Assembly: GCA_903829815.1 (NCBI GenBank) | Contig: CAIKRR010000005.1 | Span: 1 to 64,000 of the forward strand | Origin: an uncultured Pseudomonadota bacterium | GTDB lineage: Bacteria; Pseudomonadota; Gammaproteobacteria; Burkholderiales; SG8-39 | Reading direction: 5' to 3' | Length of the DNA stretch: 64,000 bases | In this document: positions 26,620 to 35,861 of the stretch, piece after piece | How the letters are laid out: the number at the start of each line of letters is the position of its first letter | How positions within the stretch are numbered: position 1 is the stretch's first letter | Program-made: the position numbers and the translations under genes | Notes under the pieces: generated by a model | Told to the model about the DNA's origin: nothing | Database searches by the model: none | The model's input: the letters and a program-made list of their open reading frames with translations, nothing else

Positions 26620-26962
26620 TGGCTGACTGACTCAACCAGATTGTATCTTGGTTGATTAAAACTTCAATTCTGGTTGAAGAGGGGATGGTGCTTGCGCAAG
26701 CGGCCGGCCGGCGCTACGCTCTCCAGACAGGGTTGTGACTGGTTGCTCGCGTGGTCGAATCTCGATCGCAGGGGCAACCCGGTCCACCGGATTCGCTGAC
26801 GCGGAGGGCGCTTTCGATGGGTGACATGACGGACAACGCCGCGGCTGCCGTGGCCGAGGAGATCCGCCTGCAGGCCTGATCGAGGTCCTGTCGCCGCACG
26901 CTGCACCCGAGCCCGCCTGAGCGGAACGGGCTCAGCCCATCAACAAAGGGGAACACCGACTC
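26620..26962. other. intergenic region between GntR regulator and ridA
   Basis: This 343-base gap holds the operator-like array at 26632-26677. Past it the sequence is GC-rich again. A mini-frame at 26817-26879 (20 codons, starting MGDMTDNAAAA) has no clear ribosome site and is not called. An AAAGGGGA ribosome site lies at about 26945-26952 for ridA. I see no other gene, RNA or repeat. Confidence 0.6.
26632..26677. promoter_or_regulatory. operator-like array, likely for the GntR/FCD regulator
   Basis: Three copies of one half-site are present: TCAACCA at 26632-26638 (inverted) and TGGTTGA at 26649-26655 and 26671-26677. The first two form TCAACCA-N10-TGGTTGA, and the outer pair extends to a nine-base perfect inverted repeat (TCAACCAGA and TCTGGTTGA). 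The two direct half-sites are 22 bases apart, about two helical turns. The stretch is strikingly AT-rich (for example TTGATTAAAACTTCAA) for this window and begins 13 bases before the regulator's start codon. Confidence 0.55.
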
Positions 26963-27349
26963 ATGGCCAACGAACGCGTCACCACTTTCGGCAAGAAGAA
27001 TCCCAACCTGCCTTTCCACCCGGCAGTACGCGCCGGGGACTTCGTCTTCCTGTCCGGACAGGTCGCAAAGGATGAGGCAGGCAACATGGTCGAGGGCACG
27101 ATCGAGGTCGAGACTCACGCCACCATCAAGGCCTGCCAGCGCATCCTTGCCCTGGCTGACTGCACGCTCGACGATGTGGTGAAGGTGACCACCTATCTGC
27201 AGGACGCGCGCGATTTCGGTCGCTACAACGGTGTCTTCAAGGAGTACTTTCCCGAAGGCCGGCTCGCCCGCACCACGGTCGAGGCGCGAGCGGTCATCAG
27301 CACTCGCATCGAGATCGAACTGGTGGCCTACAAACCCCTGGCCGGCTGA
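26963..27349 (+). CDS. RidA/YjgF-family protein
   Basis: A 128-residue member of the RidA superfamily, enamine/imine deaminases or related hydrolases that form trimers. Recognisable segments are PFHPAVRAGDFVFLSGQVAKD, QRILALADCTLDDVVKVTTY (both in part) and FPEGRLARTTVEARA, where the Arg near residue 105 is the usual substrate-carboxylate ligand. It is the first gene of a plus-strand group with GST and a Bug receptor, 34 bases upstream of the GST. In catabolic clusters such proteins often act on pathway intermediates rather than in general imine detoxification. Confidence 0.87.
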   Translation: MANERVTTFGKKNPNLPFHPAVRAGDFVFLSGQVAKDEAGNMVEGTIEVETHATIKACQRILALADCTLDDVVKVTTYLQDARDFGRYNGVFKEYFPEGRLARTTVEARAVISTRIEIELVAYKPLAG

Positions 27350-27383
27350 CCGGCAGGAACCCCCTTTCATACGGAGAAAACGC

Positions 27384-27983
27384 ATGTACAAGCTACTCGG
27401 TCGGGCGACGTCCGGCAATGTCCAGAAGGTCCTCTTCCTCCTCGAGGAGCTGGGTGTCCCCTATGAGCGTCTCGATTACGGTCGCCAGTACGAGAACACC
27501 ACCACCGCCGAATACCTGGCGATGAATCCGACCGCGAAGGTGCCGACCCTGGTCGATGGCGACGTGTCGATCTGGGAGTCGCATGCCATCCTTCGTTATG
27601 TCGCCAGCCGCGAGAAGGCTGCCGCGCTCTACCCGGTGGATCTGGCTGCCCGGTCGCACGTCGATCGCTGGATGGACTGGATGCTCGCCTCGCTCAATCC
27701 GGTATTCATGGCCGGGTTTCGCGATGCCAAGAAGCCTGAGGCCGAGCGTGGAGCCGACACGGGCAAGAATCTTGCCGCCGAGTTGAAGATTCTCGATGGG
27801 CAACTGGCGCGGACCCCGTTCATCGCCGGCCATGAGCTCACGCTGGCTGACATGACACTTGGCCCGGTCGTGCGTCGGTGCGTCGCCATGCCGTTCGGGT
27901 TGCCGGCCTTCCCGCATGTGGCCGCCTGGCTCGAGCGCATGAACGCGCGTCCTGCCTTCGTCAAGGCAACCGCGGCCGGCTGA
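27384..27983 (+). CDS. glutathione S-transferase family protein
   Basis: A 199-residue cytosolic GST. The thioredoxin-like domain (about 1-80) includes RATSGNVQKVLFLLEELG, the cis-Pro region NPTAKVPTLVDGD and the glutathione-binding pair WESHAILRYVA. The all-helical domain follows (about 88-199), ending LPAFPHVAAWLERMNARPAF. The ATG at 27384 has an upstream GGAG ribosome site; the frame is open further back but without a start-like N-terminus. It lies between ridA and a Bug receptor under the apparent control of the divergent GntR regulator. The substrate is unknown. Confidence 0.87.
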   Translation: MYKLLGRATSGNVQKVLFLLEELGVPYERLDYGRQYENTTTAEYLAMNPTAKVPTLVDGDVSIWESHAILRYVASREKAAALYPVDLAARSHVDRWMDWMLASLNPVFMAGFRDAKKPEAERGADTGKNLAAELKILDGQLARTPFIAGHELTLADMTLGPVVRRCVAMPFGLPAFPHVAAWLERMNARPAFVKATAAG

Positions 27984-28045
27984 GCGCACTGCCTCGCCTC
28001 GTCGCCCACCGTCTGAACCTGGCTGATTCTCGGGAGCAGTCCGAC

Positions 28046-29041
28046 ATGATTCATCGTGCTCGTAGCGCAGTTCTTCGTCTGGCGCTCGCCGCCACGCTCG
28101 GAATTGTGGCGGCCGCCGGCAGTGTCGCCAGCCTGGCTGCCGAGCCCTGGCCTTCGAAGCCGGTGCGATGGATCGTGCCGGCGGCGGCAGGGTCCGCTCC
28201 CGACATCATCGCGCGCATCCTCTCGGAGAAGGTGTCACCGGGGCTTGGTCAGCAGGTGGTGATCGACAATCGTGCGGGGGCGGCAGGCAATATCGCCGCC
28301 CAGCTCACGGCGCACGCTGCCGCTGACGGGTACACCTATCTCTTTGGTCAGGCTTCGACGCTGGCCGTCAACCCCTACACATTCAAGTCGACCGGGTTCG
28401 ACGCCGATCGCGATTTCACTGGCGTGATCAGCATCGGGGTCAGCCCCTTCATGGTCGGGGTGACGCCCTCGCTCAAGCTGAGCAGCGTGGCCGAACTGGT
28501 GGCGCATGCTCGCGCACAGCCCGGCGCGCTCTCCTTTGCGACATCGTCATCGCGCAATCTCTCGCATATTTCGGGCGAGATGTTGAAGAGCGCCACCGGC
28601 ATCGACATGGTGCACGTGCCCTACAAGGGCAGTCAGCAGGCCGCCACCGACACGATCTCGGGGGTGACTCAGGTCTACATCGACAGCATCCCGGCGATGG
28701 CTGCTCACATCCAGAGCGGACGGCTGCGGGTGGTGGGGGTCACCGCACCCCGACGCGTCGCAGGCTTCGAGAACGTGCCCACGATCAACGAGACGATTCC
28801 CGGTTTCGAAGCCGTGGGGTGGTTTGCGATCGTGGCGCCGGCGGGCACTCCCACCGAGATCATCGCTGCGATGAACCGCGAGGTGAACAAGGTCCTCACC
28901 CAGCCCGATGTCGCCGCGCGCATGCGCCAGTTCGGCATGTTCGATTACGGTGGAACCCCGGCCGATCTCGATCGCTTCATGCGGGCCGAACGGACCAAGT
29001 GGGCGCGGGTCATTCGCGAGGCGAAGATCGACCCCGAATGA
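28046..29041 (+). CDS. Bug/TctC-family periplasmic solute receptor, copy 2
   Basis: A 331-residue tripartite tricarboxylate receptor. It has an N-terminal signal peptide (Arg residues then ALAATLGIVAAAGSVASLAAE) and the family segments WPSKPVRWIVPAAAGS, VIDNRAGAAGNIAAQ, VHVPYKGSQQA and ENVPTINETIPGFEA. It is distinct from the copy at 6851, for example VPAAAGSAPD replaces VPFPPGGSTD, so it probably binds another carboxylate. No membrane partner is nearby. It is the last gene of the ridA-GST-Bug group, 62 bases after the GST. Confidence 0.88.
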   Translation: MIHRARSAVLRLALAATLGIVAAAGSVASLAAEPWPSKPVRWIVPAAAGSAPDIIARILSEKVSPGLGQQVVIDNRAGAAGNIAAQLTAHAAADGYTYLFGQASTLAVNPYTFKSTGFDADRDFTGVISIGVSPFMVGVTPSLKLSSVAELVAHARAQPGALSFATSSSRNLSHISGEMLKSATGIDMVHVPYKGSQQAATDTISGVTQVYIDSIPAMAAHIQSGRLRVVGVTAPRRVAGFENVPTINETIPGFEAVGWFAIVAPAGTPTEIIAAMNREVNKVLTQPDVAARMRQFGMFDYGGTPADLDRFMRAERTKWARVIREAKIDPE

Positions 29042-29122
29042 GTGTTGTCGACGGGTCGCGTCATCGATCGGGCGCTGCCCGTCCCGGAAACGGGTGCAGA
29101 TGGGTGTGTTTCGGGTTCCTTG

Positions 29123-31300
29123 CTACTTGATCCGCATGCCAGGCGTCGCGCCGCTGTCCGGGGCCAGCAGGAAGATGCCCGCCGGACCGCCTGAGCCGGG
29201 CTCGGCCGAGGCGGCCAGCACCATGCCCTCCGACAGACCGAACTTCATTTTGCGCGGGGCGAGATTGGCCACCATCACGGTCAGCCGCCCTTCGAGTCGT
29301 GCCGGGTCGTAGGCGCTCTTGATGCCGGCAAACACGTTGCGCGGGGCCTCGGCGCCGATGTCCAGGGTCAGGCGCAGCAGCTTGTCGGCGCCTTCGACCG
29401 CCTCGGCCCGCACGATGCGGGCGACGCGCAGCTCGACCTTGGTGAAGTCGTCGATCGAGATCGTGGCGGCCTCGCTTGCCGCTGCGATGGCAGGGGCCGT
29501 GGCAGATGCTGCGGCCGCGGTCGGGGTCTTGTCGTTCATGGCGGGCTTCTTCTTCTGGGTGTGGGCCGCCGGTTCGGCCGGGGCTGCCGCCGGCAGGTCG
29601 AAGAGGGCATCGATGTGCTTGGCCTCGACCCGGGTCATCAGGTGGCTGTATTCGCCGATGGCCTGGGGGCGACGTGCGGCGTCGGCCCAGGTCAGTTCAC
29701 TCACTTGCAGGAAGCCTTCGGCGGCCGACGCGAGCGCGGGTAACACGGGCTTGAGCAGCAGGGTGATCAGGTGGAAGGCAGCCACGCATTCGCTGCACAC
29801 CGCATGCAGGCGATCCAGCGCTGCCTGACGCGCCACCGGGTCGGCCGCCAGCGCCGGATCGCGCTCGATCGAGCGGGCGATCTCCCAGGGCTTGTGCTGA
29901 TCGACATACTGGTTGACCCGATCGGCATGGGCCATCACGGTGCGGATCGCGCGGCCGAATTCGCGGGACTCGAAGTCGGCTTCGACCTGGGCGGCCAGGG
30001 CCACCGGGTCGACCGCCAGACCCAGACCCGCCGCCGCGATCGCCTCGGGCGTGGCGAGCCGCCCGCCGAACAACCGGGTCAGGAAGGGCGCAGCCCGACT
30101 GGCGATGTTGACGTACTTGCCTACCAGGTCGGCATTGACCCGGGCGACAAAGTCATCGGGGTTGAAGTCGACATCCTCGACGTTGGCGTTGAGCTTGGCG
30201 GCGATGTAGTAGCGCAGCCACTCCGGATTCATGCCGACATCGAGGTAGCGCAGCGGCGAGATGCCGGTGCCGCGTGACTTCGACATCTTCTCGCCCGACA
30301 CCGTGATGAAGCCGTGCACGTTGATGGCATCGGGCACCCGGTAGCCCGAGAATTCAAGCATGGCAGGCCAGAACAGGGTGTGGAAGTAGATGATGTCCTT
30401 GCCGATGAAGTGGACCATCTCGGTGCCCACTGCCTTGGCGCGGGCCGGATCGGTGAAGTCCTCGAAGGCCAGACCGGTGCGCCGGCAGTACTGCAGCAGG
30501 CTGGCAAAGTAGCCCACCGGTGCATCGAGCCAGACGTAGAAGTATTTGCCCGGCGCATCGGGAATCTCGATGCCGAAGTACGGGGCATCGCGCGAGATGT
30601 CCCAGTCGCCCAGGCCCTGCTCGCCATCGAGCCACTCGCGCGCCTTGTTGGCTACCTGGGGCTGCAGGCGACCGCTGTCGATCCACTGGCGCAGAAAGGC
30701 GAGGCAGCGCGGATCGGACAGGCGGAAGAAGAAGTGATCGGAGGTGCGCAGCACCGGCGTGGCACCGGTGAGCGTCGAGTAGGGGTTTTTCAGGTCGGTG
30801 GGCGCATACACGCTGCTGCACTGTTCGCAGGCGTCGCCGTACTGGTCAGCCGCGCCGCAACTGGGGCAGGTGCCCTTGATGTAGCGATCGGCCAGGAACA
30901 TGCCCTTGGCCGGGTCGAAGAACTGTTCCACCGGCTTGGAGTCGATCAGGCCGGCTGCTTTCAGGCGACGGTACACCCCTTGAGAGAGTTCGGTGTTCTC
31001 GGGCGAGTGGGTCGAGTGCCAGTTGTCGAACGCGATGTGAAAGCCCCGCAGGTAGCGCGGCCGTTCGGCGGCGATGCGGGCGACCAGGGCTTCGGGGGTG
31101 ATGCCCTCGGCCTCGGCCTTCAGCATGATCGGTGCGCCGTGGGCATCGTCGGCGCCGATGAAATGCACCTCGTGTCCGGCCATGCGCATGGACCGTACCC
31201 AGATATCGGCCTGGATGTACTCCATGATGTGGCCGATATGGAAGGAGCCGTTGGCGTAGGGCAGGGCCGTGGTAACGAAGATTCGACGGTGCGGTTTCAT
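29123..31300 (-). CDS. metG: methionyl-tRNA synthetase
   Basis: A 725-residue class I aminoacyl-tRNA synthetase that charges tRNA-Met. The HIGH motif is [13 protein letters not shown] (about residues 18-30), the zinc knuckle has CPSC and CEQC (about 145-165), and KMSKS is in [11 protein letters not shown] (about 333). A C-terminal EMAP/Arc1p-type tRNA-binding domain (about 615-725) follows an Ala/Pro/Lys-rich linker near residues 570-610. Length matches the long dimeric proteobacterial form. On the opposite strand an ATTGTA (TACAAT for metG) lies only about eight bases upstream of the start. Confidence 0.95.
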   Translation of the reverse strand: MKPHRRIFVTTALPYANGSFHIGHIMEYIQADIWVRSMRMAGHEVHFIGADDAHGAPIMLKAEAEGITPEALVARIAAERPRYLRGFHIAFDNWHSTHSPENTELSQGVYRRLKAAGLIDSKPVEQFFDPAKGMFLADRYIKGTCPSCGAADQYGDACEQCSSVYAPTDLKNPYSTLTGATPVLRTSDHFFFRLSDPRCLAFLRQWIDSGRLQPQVANKAREWLDGEQGLGDWDISRDAPYFGIEIPDAPGKYFYVWLDAPVGYFASLLQYCRRTGLAFEDFTDPARAKAVGTEMVHFIGKDIIYFHTLFWPAMLEFSGYRVPDAINVHGFITVSGEKMSKSRGTGISPLRYLDVGMNPEWLRYYIAAKLNANVEDVDFNPDDFVARVNADLVGKYVNIASRAAPFLTRLFGGRLATPEAIAAAGLGLAVDPVALAAQVEADFESREFGRAIRTVMAHADRVNQYVDQHKPWEIARSIERDPALAADPVARQAALDRLHAVCSECVAAFHLITLLLKPVLPALASAAEGFLQVSELTWADAARRPQAIGEYSHLMTRVEAKHIDALFDLPAAAPAEPAAHTQKKKPAMNDKTPTAAAASATAPAIAAASEAATISIDDFTKVELRVARIVRAEAVEGADKLLRLTLDIGAEAPRNVFAGIKSAYDPARLEGRLTVMVANLAPRKMKFGLSEGMVLAASAEPGSGGPAGIFLLAPDSGATPGMRIK

Positions 31301-31409
31301 GGGGCCTATTGTAGCCTGCCCCTTGCGGGGTTCCGTTGCGACCAGCGGACCGGCCGCTCGCGGATGCTATAGTCCGAGACCCCATTTCCCGTGGCAGAGG
31401 ATTTTGCGC

Positions 31410-32498
31410 ATGGCGTTCAGCGAACAGGCGGTGCGCGCGGCACTGGCACAGGTGATAGACCCTGATACCCGTTGCGATCTGGTGTCGGGCATGGCGATAC
31501 GTGCCGTGCGCGTCGAGGGTGCGGCGGTTGCCGTCGATGTCGAACTCGGCTATCCGGCGCGCAGCCAGTTCGAGCCGATGCGCGCCCGTGTCGTGGCAGC
31601 GCTCGAGGCAATCGGCGTGCAGGGCGCGCAGGTCAGCGTGGCCTCGCGGATCGCCAGCCATGCGGTGCAGCGTGGGGTGAAACTGATTCCGGGTGTGCGC
31701 AATATCATCGCCGTTGCTTCGGGCAAGGGCGGTGTGGGCAAGTCGACCACCGCGGTCAACCTCGCCCTTGCGCTCGCCGCCGAGGGTGCCCGTGTGGGGA
31801 TTCTCGATGCCGACATCTATGGCCCGTCGATCCCGACCATGCTTGGCATCAGCGGTCGCCCCGAGTCACTGGTGCAGAACACGATGGAGCCGCTGGTCGG
31901 GCACGACATCCAGGCCAACTCGATCGGATTCATCATCCCCTCGTCCGATTCGCCGATGGTGTGGCGCGGCCCGATGGTGACCCAGGCCCTCGAACAACTG
32001 CTCACCCAGACCCGCTGGCGCGACCTCGATTACCTGGTGGTCGACCTGCCGCCGGGCACCGGTGACATCCAGCTCACGCTCTCGCAGCGGGTGCCGGTGA
32101 CCGGAGCGGTGATCGTCACCACCCCACAGGACATCGCACTCCTGGATGCCCGCAAGGGGCTGCGCATGTTCCAGAAGGTGAACATTCCGATTCTCGGTCT
32201 GGTCGAGAACATGAGCATGCACATCTGTTCGAACTGCGGCCATGCCGAGCCGATTTTCGGGTCGGGAGGCGGCCAGAAGATGGCGACCGACTACGAGGTC
32301 GAACTGCTGGGTCAGTTGCCGCTCGACATCCGTATCCGCGAGCAGGCCGATGCAGGCAAGCCCAGCGTGGTGGCCGAGCCCGATGGTGCGATTGCCGCTG
32401 CGTATCTCGCGATTGCACGCCGGGTTGCCGTCAAGATTGCCGATCTCGATCGCGACATGACGTCGCGCTTTCCCAACATCGTGGTGCAGAACACATGA
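31410..32498 (+). CDS. apbC: Mrp/ApbC-type iron-sulfur cluster carrier ATPase
   Basis: A 362-residue P-loop ATPase that carries Fe-S clusters to apoproteins. An N-terminal MIP18/DUF59 domain spans about residues 1-90; the deviant Walker A is [13 protein letters not shown] (about 104-116), followed by [22 protein letters not shown] and the cluster-binding pair in CSNCGH (about 270). The ATG at 31410 follows a GGCAGAGGA ribosome site. TATAGT at 31368-31373 is a likely -10 element. It is divergent from metG and overlaps dcd by four bases (ATGA). Confidence 0.93.
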   Translation: MAFSEQAVRAALAQVIDPDTRCDLVSGMAIRAVRVEGAAVAVDVELGYPARSQFEPMRARVVAALEAIGVQGAQVSVASRIASHAVQRGVKLIPGVRNIIAVASGKGGVGKSTTAVNLALALAAEGARVGILDADIYGPSIPTMLGISGRPESLVQNTMEPLVGHDIQANSIGFIIPSSDSPMVWRGPMVTQALEQLLTQTRWRDLDYLVVDLPPGTGDIQLTLSQRVPVTGAVIVTTPQDIALLDARKGLRMFQKVNIPILGLVENMSMHICSNCGHAEPIFGSGGGQKMATDYEVELLGQLPLDIRIREQADAGKPSVVAEPDGAIAAAYLAIARRVAVKIADLDRDMTSRFPNIVVQNT

Positions 32499-33061
32499 GC
32501 GTCAAGTCCGACCGCTGGATCCGCCAGATGGCTCTGGAGCGCGGCATGATCGAGCCGTTCGAACCGGGGCAGGTGCGTGAGGTCGCCGGCGAACGCATCA
32601 TCTCGTACGGCACCTCGAGCTATGGCTACGATGTGCGCTGCTCGAGCGAATTCAAGATCTTCACCAACATCAATTCCAGCATCGTCGATCCGAAACACTT
32701 CGATGCCCGTTCCTTCGTCGACGTCCAGGGCGAGGTCTGCATCATTCCGCCCAACTCGTTCGCGCTCGCACGCACGGTCGAGTACTTCCGCATCCCGCGC
32801 GATGTGCTCACGATCTGTCTGGGCAAGTCGACCTACGCCCGCTGCGGCATCATCGTCAACGTGACGCCGCTTGAACCCGAGTGGGAGGGGCATGTGACGC
32901 TCGAGTTCTCCAACACGACGCCGTTGCCGGCGCGCATCTACGCCAACGAGGGTGTCGCGCAGTTCGTCTTTCTGGGCGCTGATGAAGTCTGCGAAACGTC
33001 CTACGCCGATCGTGGCGGCAAGTACCAGGGCCAGCGCGGGGTTACCTTGCCGCGCACCTGA
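32495..33061 (+). CDS. dcd: dCTP deaminase
   Basis: A 188-residue trimeric enzyme that deaminates dCTP to dUTP for thymidylate synthesis. Motifs include [14 protein letters not shown] (about residues 37-50), FLNINSS-type segment [23 protein letters not shown] (about 108-119) and [15 protein letters not shown] with the catalytic Glu (about 128-142). [13 protein letters not shown] is the standard C-terminus. The ATG overlaps the apbC stop. It fits with thyA and folA nearby as nucleotide metabolism, though these are not in the same operon. Confidence 0.95.
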   Translation: MSVKSDRWIRQMALERGMIEPFEPGQVREVAGERIISYGTSSYGYDVRCSSEFKIFTNINSSIVDPKHFDARSFVDVQGEVCIIPPNSFALARTVEYFRIPRDVLTICLGKSTYARCGIIVNVTPLEPEWEGHVTLEFSNTTPLPARIYANEGVAQFVFLGADEVCETSYADRGGKYQGQRGVTLPRT

Positions 33062-33069
33062 GGGATCGA

Positions 33070-33094
33070 GTGCCGAACCGGGCGTGCCCGGCAC
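33070..33094 (+). terminator. stem-loop downstream of dcd
   Basis: GTGCCG (33070-33075) pairs with CGGCAC (33089-33094), with an alternative inner pairing CCGGGC/GCCCGG in the loop, starting nine bases after the dcd stop. No T-run follows, so terminator activity is uncertain. Confidence 0.35.
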
Positions 33095-33104
33095 CGTTCA
33101 CAGG

Positions 33105-33206
33105 CACTCTGTCACAGTGGGTCGTCGATGACTTGATGGCTCTTTTGCGCTATTGCCCATTCGCGATGCTTTCGCCAGCGCGCTTGCCCGGGGTTCTGTC
33201 ACAGTG
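33105..33206. repeat. duplicated dyad TCTGTCACAGTG upstream of the kinase island
   Basis: The 12-mer TCTGTCACAGTG occurs twice in the 174-base gap before the kinase gene, at 33108-33119 and 33195-33206, 87 bases apart. The first copy sits in a 15-base imperfect palindrome (CACTCTGTCACAGTG, six of seven pairs). This is a plausible regulator-binding pair; nothing identifies the protein. Confidence 0.5.
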
Positions 33207-33235
33207 CCAGCCTGCCTGATGAGCGAGCTTCGCCT

Positions 33236-34939
33236 GTGGCGTCTGACCTGATCCTTGATAACCAAGCCGACGATCATCCATCGCTGCCCGAACGGGCGGT
33301 GGGCGTTCGTCCGGCCGACAACCCGAGTGGCACCGAGGCTCGCCCCCCCGCGATGCGATCGACGGTGCGTCCCCTGGGGCGCTGTCGAAGCACGCTGGTT
33401 CGAATCGCCCTGCGCGACACCCAGGACCTGGGGGGGCTGCTCTCGGCGCGCGAGCGCACCGAGGCGCTCGATCAATGGCAATCGCGTCTGACGGCACTGA
33501 TCGTGGCTGGCCGCGGCACCGTGCTGCGTCACGCCGAGCGTTACTGTCTGGCACGTTTTTCCGGCAACGACCTGGAGCAGGGCAACCACGCGGTTCGTGC
33601 GATCCGCACCGCACTCCTGGCGATGTGTCTGCCCGACGAACTGGCTGCAGTGCTTGCGCTGCGTTTCGATCATCGTGCCGGTGGACCGATGCTGTGTGCG
33701 GCGGCGGTTCAGTCCTGTCAGGGTGACGCGCCCGATGGTGAACCCACCAGCGCGGCGCTGGCTGCGGTGGCCTATGACCTGGCCCAGGTGGAACGACAGA
33801 TCGACGAGGCGAATTGGTTGATTGCCATCGACCCGGACAGCCTGCGCGTGACCGGCGAGCGGTTTGTCACGGGTCGGGCGATGTCGTTTTCCCGGGCACA
33901 CGATGCCGGGGTGCGCACGCTCATCGAGGTGACCGGCTTCGAGGTATCGCCGGCATCTACGGCGGCCGAAGTCGATCAGGCCAGCCGCGTTCAGGCGGCA
34001 CTGGGCTCGGGCGCGCAACGCGCTCGCGTTCGCAAGCAGGCTCGGCAGGCCCGTGCCGAGGCTGTGCTGCCGGGGGCCCTGCACGGTACCCCAGGTGATC
34101 TGCCGATACCGGACATCGAGGGTTACGGACCACTCACGCCGCTGGGCAAGGGGGGCATGTCGCGGGTCTTTGTCGGGCGCCATCAGGCAAGCGGTGAGTT
34201 GCGCGTGCTCAAGACCGTTCCACTGGCCGGCGACGATGACCTCCTGCAGCGATTTCTCCAGGAGTACGCGCTGATCGCCCAGGTGCGTCACCCCAACGTG
34301 GCACTCATCTACGAGCAGGGCTTTGCCGAGGACTGCGCCTACATCGCCATGGAGCACCTGGCCGGTGGCAGTCTCCATGACCGGATCGGTCGCGGCTTGA
34401 GCGTGGAGGAGGTTCTGGGTCTGATGATCCAGATCACCCTGGGCCTTACCACGATCCATGATCGCGGCATCATCCATCGCGATCTGAAGCCGGAGAACCT
34501 GATGTTTCGTGCCGACGGCCTGCTCGTGCTGGCCGACTTCGGCATTGCACGCCAGAGTTCGACGCATCTCACCGCCACACAGCAGGGCCTGGTCTATGGC
34601 ACCCCCTACTACATGAGCCCCGAGCAGGCGACCGGTCGTGCGGTCGATGCGCGTAGCGACCTTTACAGCCTGGGTGTCATCTTCCATGAACTGGTGACCG
34701 GCAATCGCCCCTTCGATGCCAGCCGCGCCGAGGCGGTGGCCTATCAGCAGGTGCACGCCCGGCCACCGTCATTGCCGGCACGGGCGGGGTGGCTCCAGTC
34801 CATGCATGACCGTCTGCTTGCCAAGGACCCGGCAGCGCGCTACGGCTCGGCGGCCGAAGTGCTCGCCGACCTGCGCATCTGGCTGGCCGCCTCACGAACG
34901 GCCACCACGCTTCCGCTGCTGTCGGTCGGCGCAGGCTGA
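33236..34939 (+). CDS. serine/threonine protein kinase with N-terminal cyclase-like domain
   Basis: A 567-residue Hanks-type kinase. The kinase domain is at about residues 293-560: Gly-loop LGKGGMSRVFVGRH, Lys in RVLKTV, catalytic loop IIHRDLKPENL (about 414), DFG in LADFGIARQ and activation segment GTPYYMSPEQATG. Residues about 48-220 have the layout of a class III nucleotidyl cyclase domain, including GRGTVLRHAERYCLARFSG and a later VTGERF, but the metal-binding Asp residues are missing (DTQDLGGLL replaces the usual D-x-x-G-F-T), so it is probably regulatory. No membrane helix is visible. The start is a GTG; an ATG at 33353 is an alternative. Confidence 0.87.
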   Translation: MASDLILDNQADDHPSLPERAVGVRPADNPSGTEARPPAMRSTVRPLGRCRSTLVRIALRDTQDLGGLLSARERTEALDQWQSRLTALIVAGRGTVLRHAERYCLARFSGNDLEQGNHAVRAIRTALLAMCLPDELAAVLALRFDHRAGGPMLCAAAVQSCQGDAPDGEPTSAALAAVAYDLAQVERQIDEANWLIAIDPDSLRVTGERFVTGRAMSFSRAHDAGVRTLIEVTGFEVSPASTAAEVDQASRVQAALGSGAQRARVRKQARQARAEAVLPGALHGTPGDLPIPDIEGYGPLTPLGKGGMSRVFVGRHQASGELRVLKTVPLAGDDDLLQRFLQEYALIAQVRHPNVALIYEQGFAEDCAYIAMEHLAGGSLHDRIGRGLSVEEVLGLMIQITLGLTTIHDRGIIHRDLKPENLMFRADGLLVLADFGIARQSSTHLTATQQGLVYGTPYYMSPEQATGRAVDARSDLYSLGVIFHELVTGNRPFDASRAEAVAYQQVHARPPSLPARAGWLQSMHDRLLAKDPAARYGSAAEVLADLRIWLAASRTATTLPLLSVGAG

Positions 34940-34978
34940 TCGGCACTCACCGTCGTTCACGGTGACCCGGACCCCGCC

Positions 34979-35842
34979 ATGGAGCGCATCTACACGGTTG
35001 AAGTGATCGGATTCAACGCCACCGAGCGGATCCTGCTCGGCAGCGTCTTTGGTCTGTCACTGAAACGCAGCCCGAGTTACCGGCGAGCCGAGTCTGGCGA
35101 GACGGCGCATCTGCGTCTGGTCGATGGCGCACAGACTCAGGCCATCGCTCAGGCTCATGAGCGGCAGCGCGAGCAAGCGCTGCCGGTGGTCGTGGTGGGT
35201 GCCGCCGAATTGCCGCCCGGCTGGTTCGAGACGCCTCGCCCCTTGCACTGGGCCCGTCTGTTTCGTGCCTTGGACCTGTCGCTTGGCTTGCTGACCCATG
35301 GCTCTGCCCGGTCGCAGCCGGGTGCCCGAGCGGCACCGCCTCGCGGCGAGCGGTCGTGGTCTGGTGATGCGATGGACTCGATGCAGCGGGCCATTACCAC
35401 CACGTTTGCACTGGGCCTGCCACCCGACCCTGCGGCTCCGGCTCTCCCCAACCCGGCAGTCGGCTGGCCGCTGCTGCTGGTAAGCCCGATCGCGTGTCAA
35501 CTCGCGCAGCTTCCGCTGGGCGCCTTGCACGCCTGTGGTCGGGTCGTCGAGGTCGTGGACTCAACAGCCCAGGCCATGGCCCGTTTGACTAAGAAACGTT
35601 ACGCCCTCATCCTCGTGGATCTTGCCTTGCCGGCAAGGGGCGCGCAGGGCCTGTGTCGGGCAGTTGCCGCACATCCGGGCGCTGATGTACTGCCGCGGAT
35701 TCTCTACCGGGTGCAGGCCTCGGCGATCGATCGTCTGCGTGCTGCAGTGATCGACTGCGAGGCCTTTGTGGCGACCGGGGCAGGGGGAGAAGAACTGGCG
35801 GCTGCGGTGCTGCGTATCGCGAGCCGACTGCACGCTATTTGA
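34979..35842 (+). CDS. double receiver-like protein (degenerate response regulator)
   Basis: A 287-residue soluble protein. Residues about 160-285 form a receiver-like domain with LLLVSP at the first strand and LILVDLALPARG carrying a possible phosphoacceptor Asp at residue 214; the acidic pair at the first strand and the conserved Lys are absent (YRVQAS and VATGAGGE replace typical segments). The N-terminal 100 residues have a similar strand pattern (VEVIGFNA, LRLVDGA, LPVVVVG, then RPLHWARLFRAL), suggesting a second decayed receiver. No DNA-binding or enzymatic output is present. It lies 39 bases after the kinase and 19 bases before a hybrid histidine kinase. Confidence 0.6.
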   Translation: MERIYTVEVIGFNATERILLGSVFGLSLKRSPSYRRAESGETAHLRLVDGAQTQAIAQAHERQREQALPVVVVGAAELPPGWFETPRPLHWARLFRALDLSLGLLTHGSARSQPGARAAPPRGERSWSGDAMDSMQRAITTTFALGLPPDPAAPALPNPAVGWPLLLVSPIACQLAQLPLGALHACGRVVEVVDSTAQAMARLTKKRYALILVDLALPARGAQGLCRAVAAHPGADVLPRILYRVQASAIDRLRAAVIDCEAFVATGAGGEELAAAVLRIASRLHAI

Positions 35843-35861
35843 GCGGGAGCATCGCGGCTTG

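Noticed and set aside
26817..26879. 20-codon frame starting MGDMTDNAAAA upstream of ridA
   Set aside because: Too short, no clear ribosome site and no recognised similarity; kept only as a note in the intergenic entry.
31300..31313. leaderless metG transcript from TACAAT next to the start codon
   Set aside because: Only a -10-like hexamer is present and no -35 at a suitable distance; not strong enough to call a promoter.
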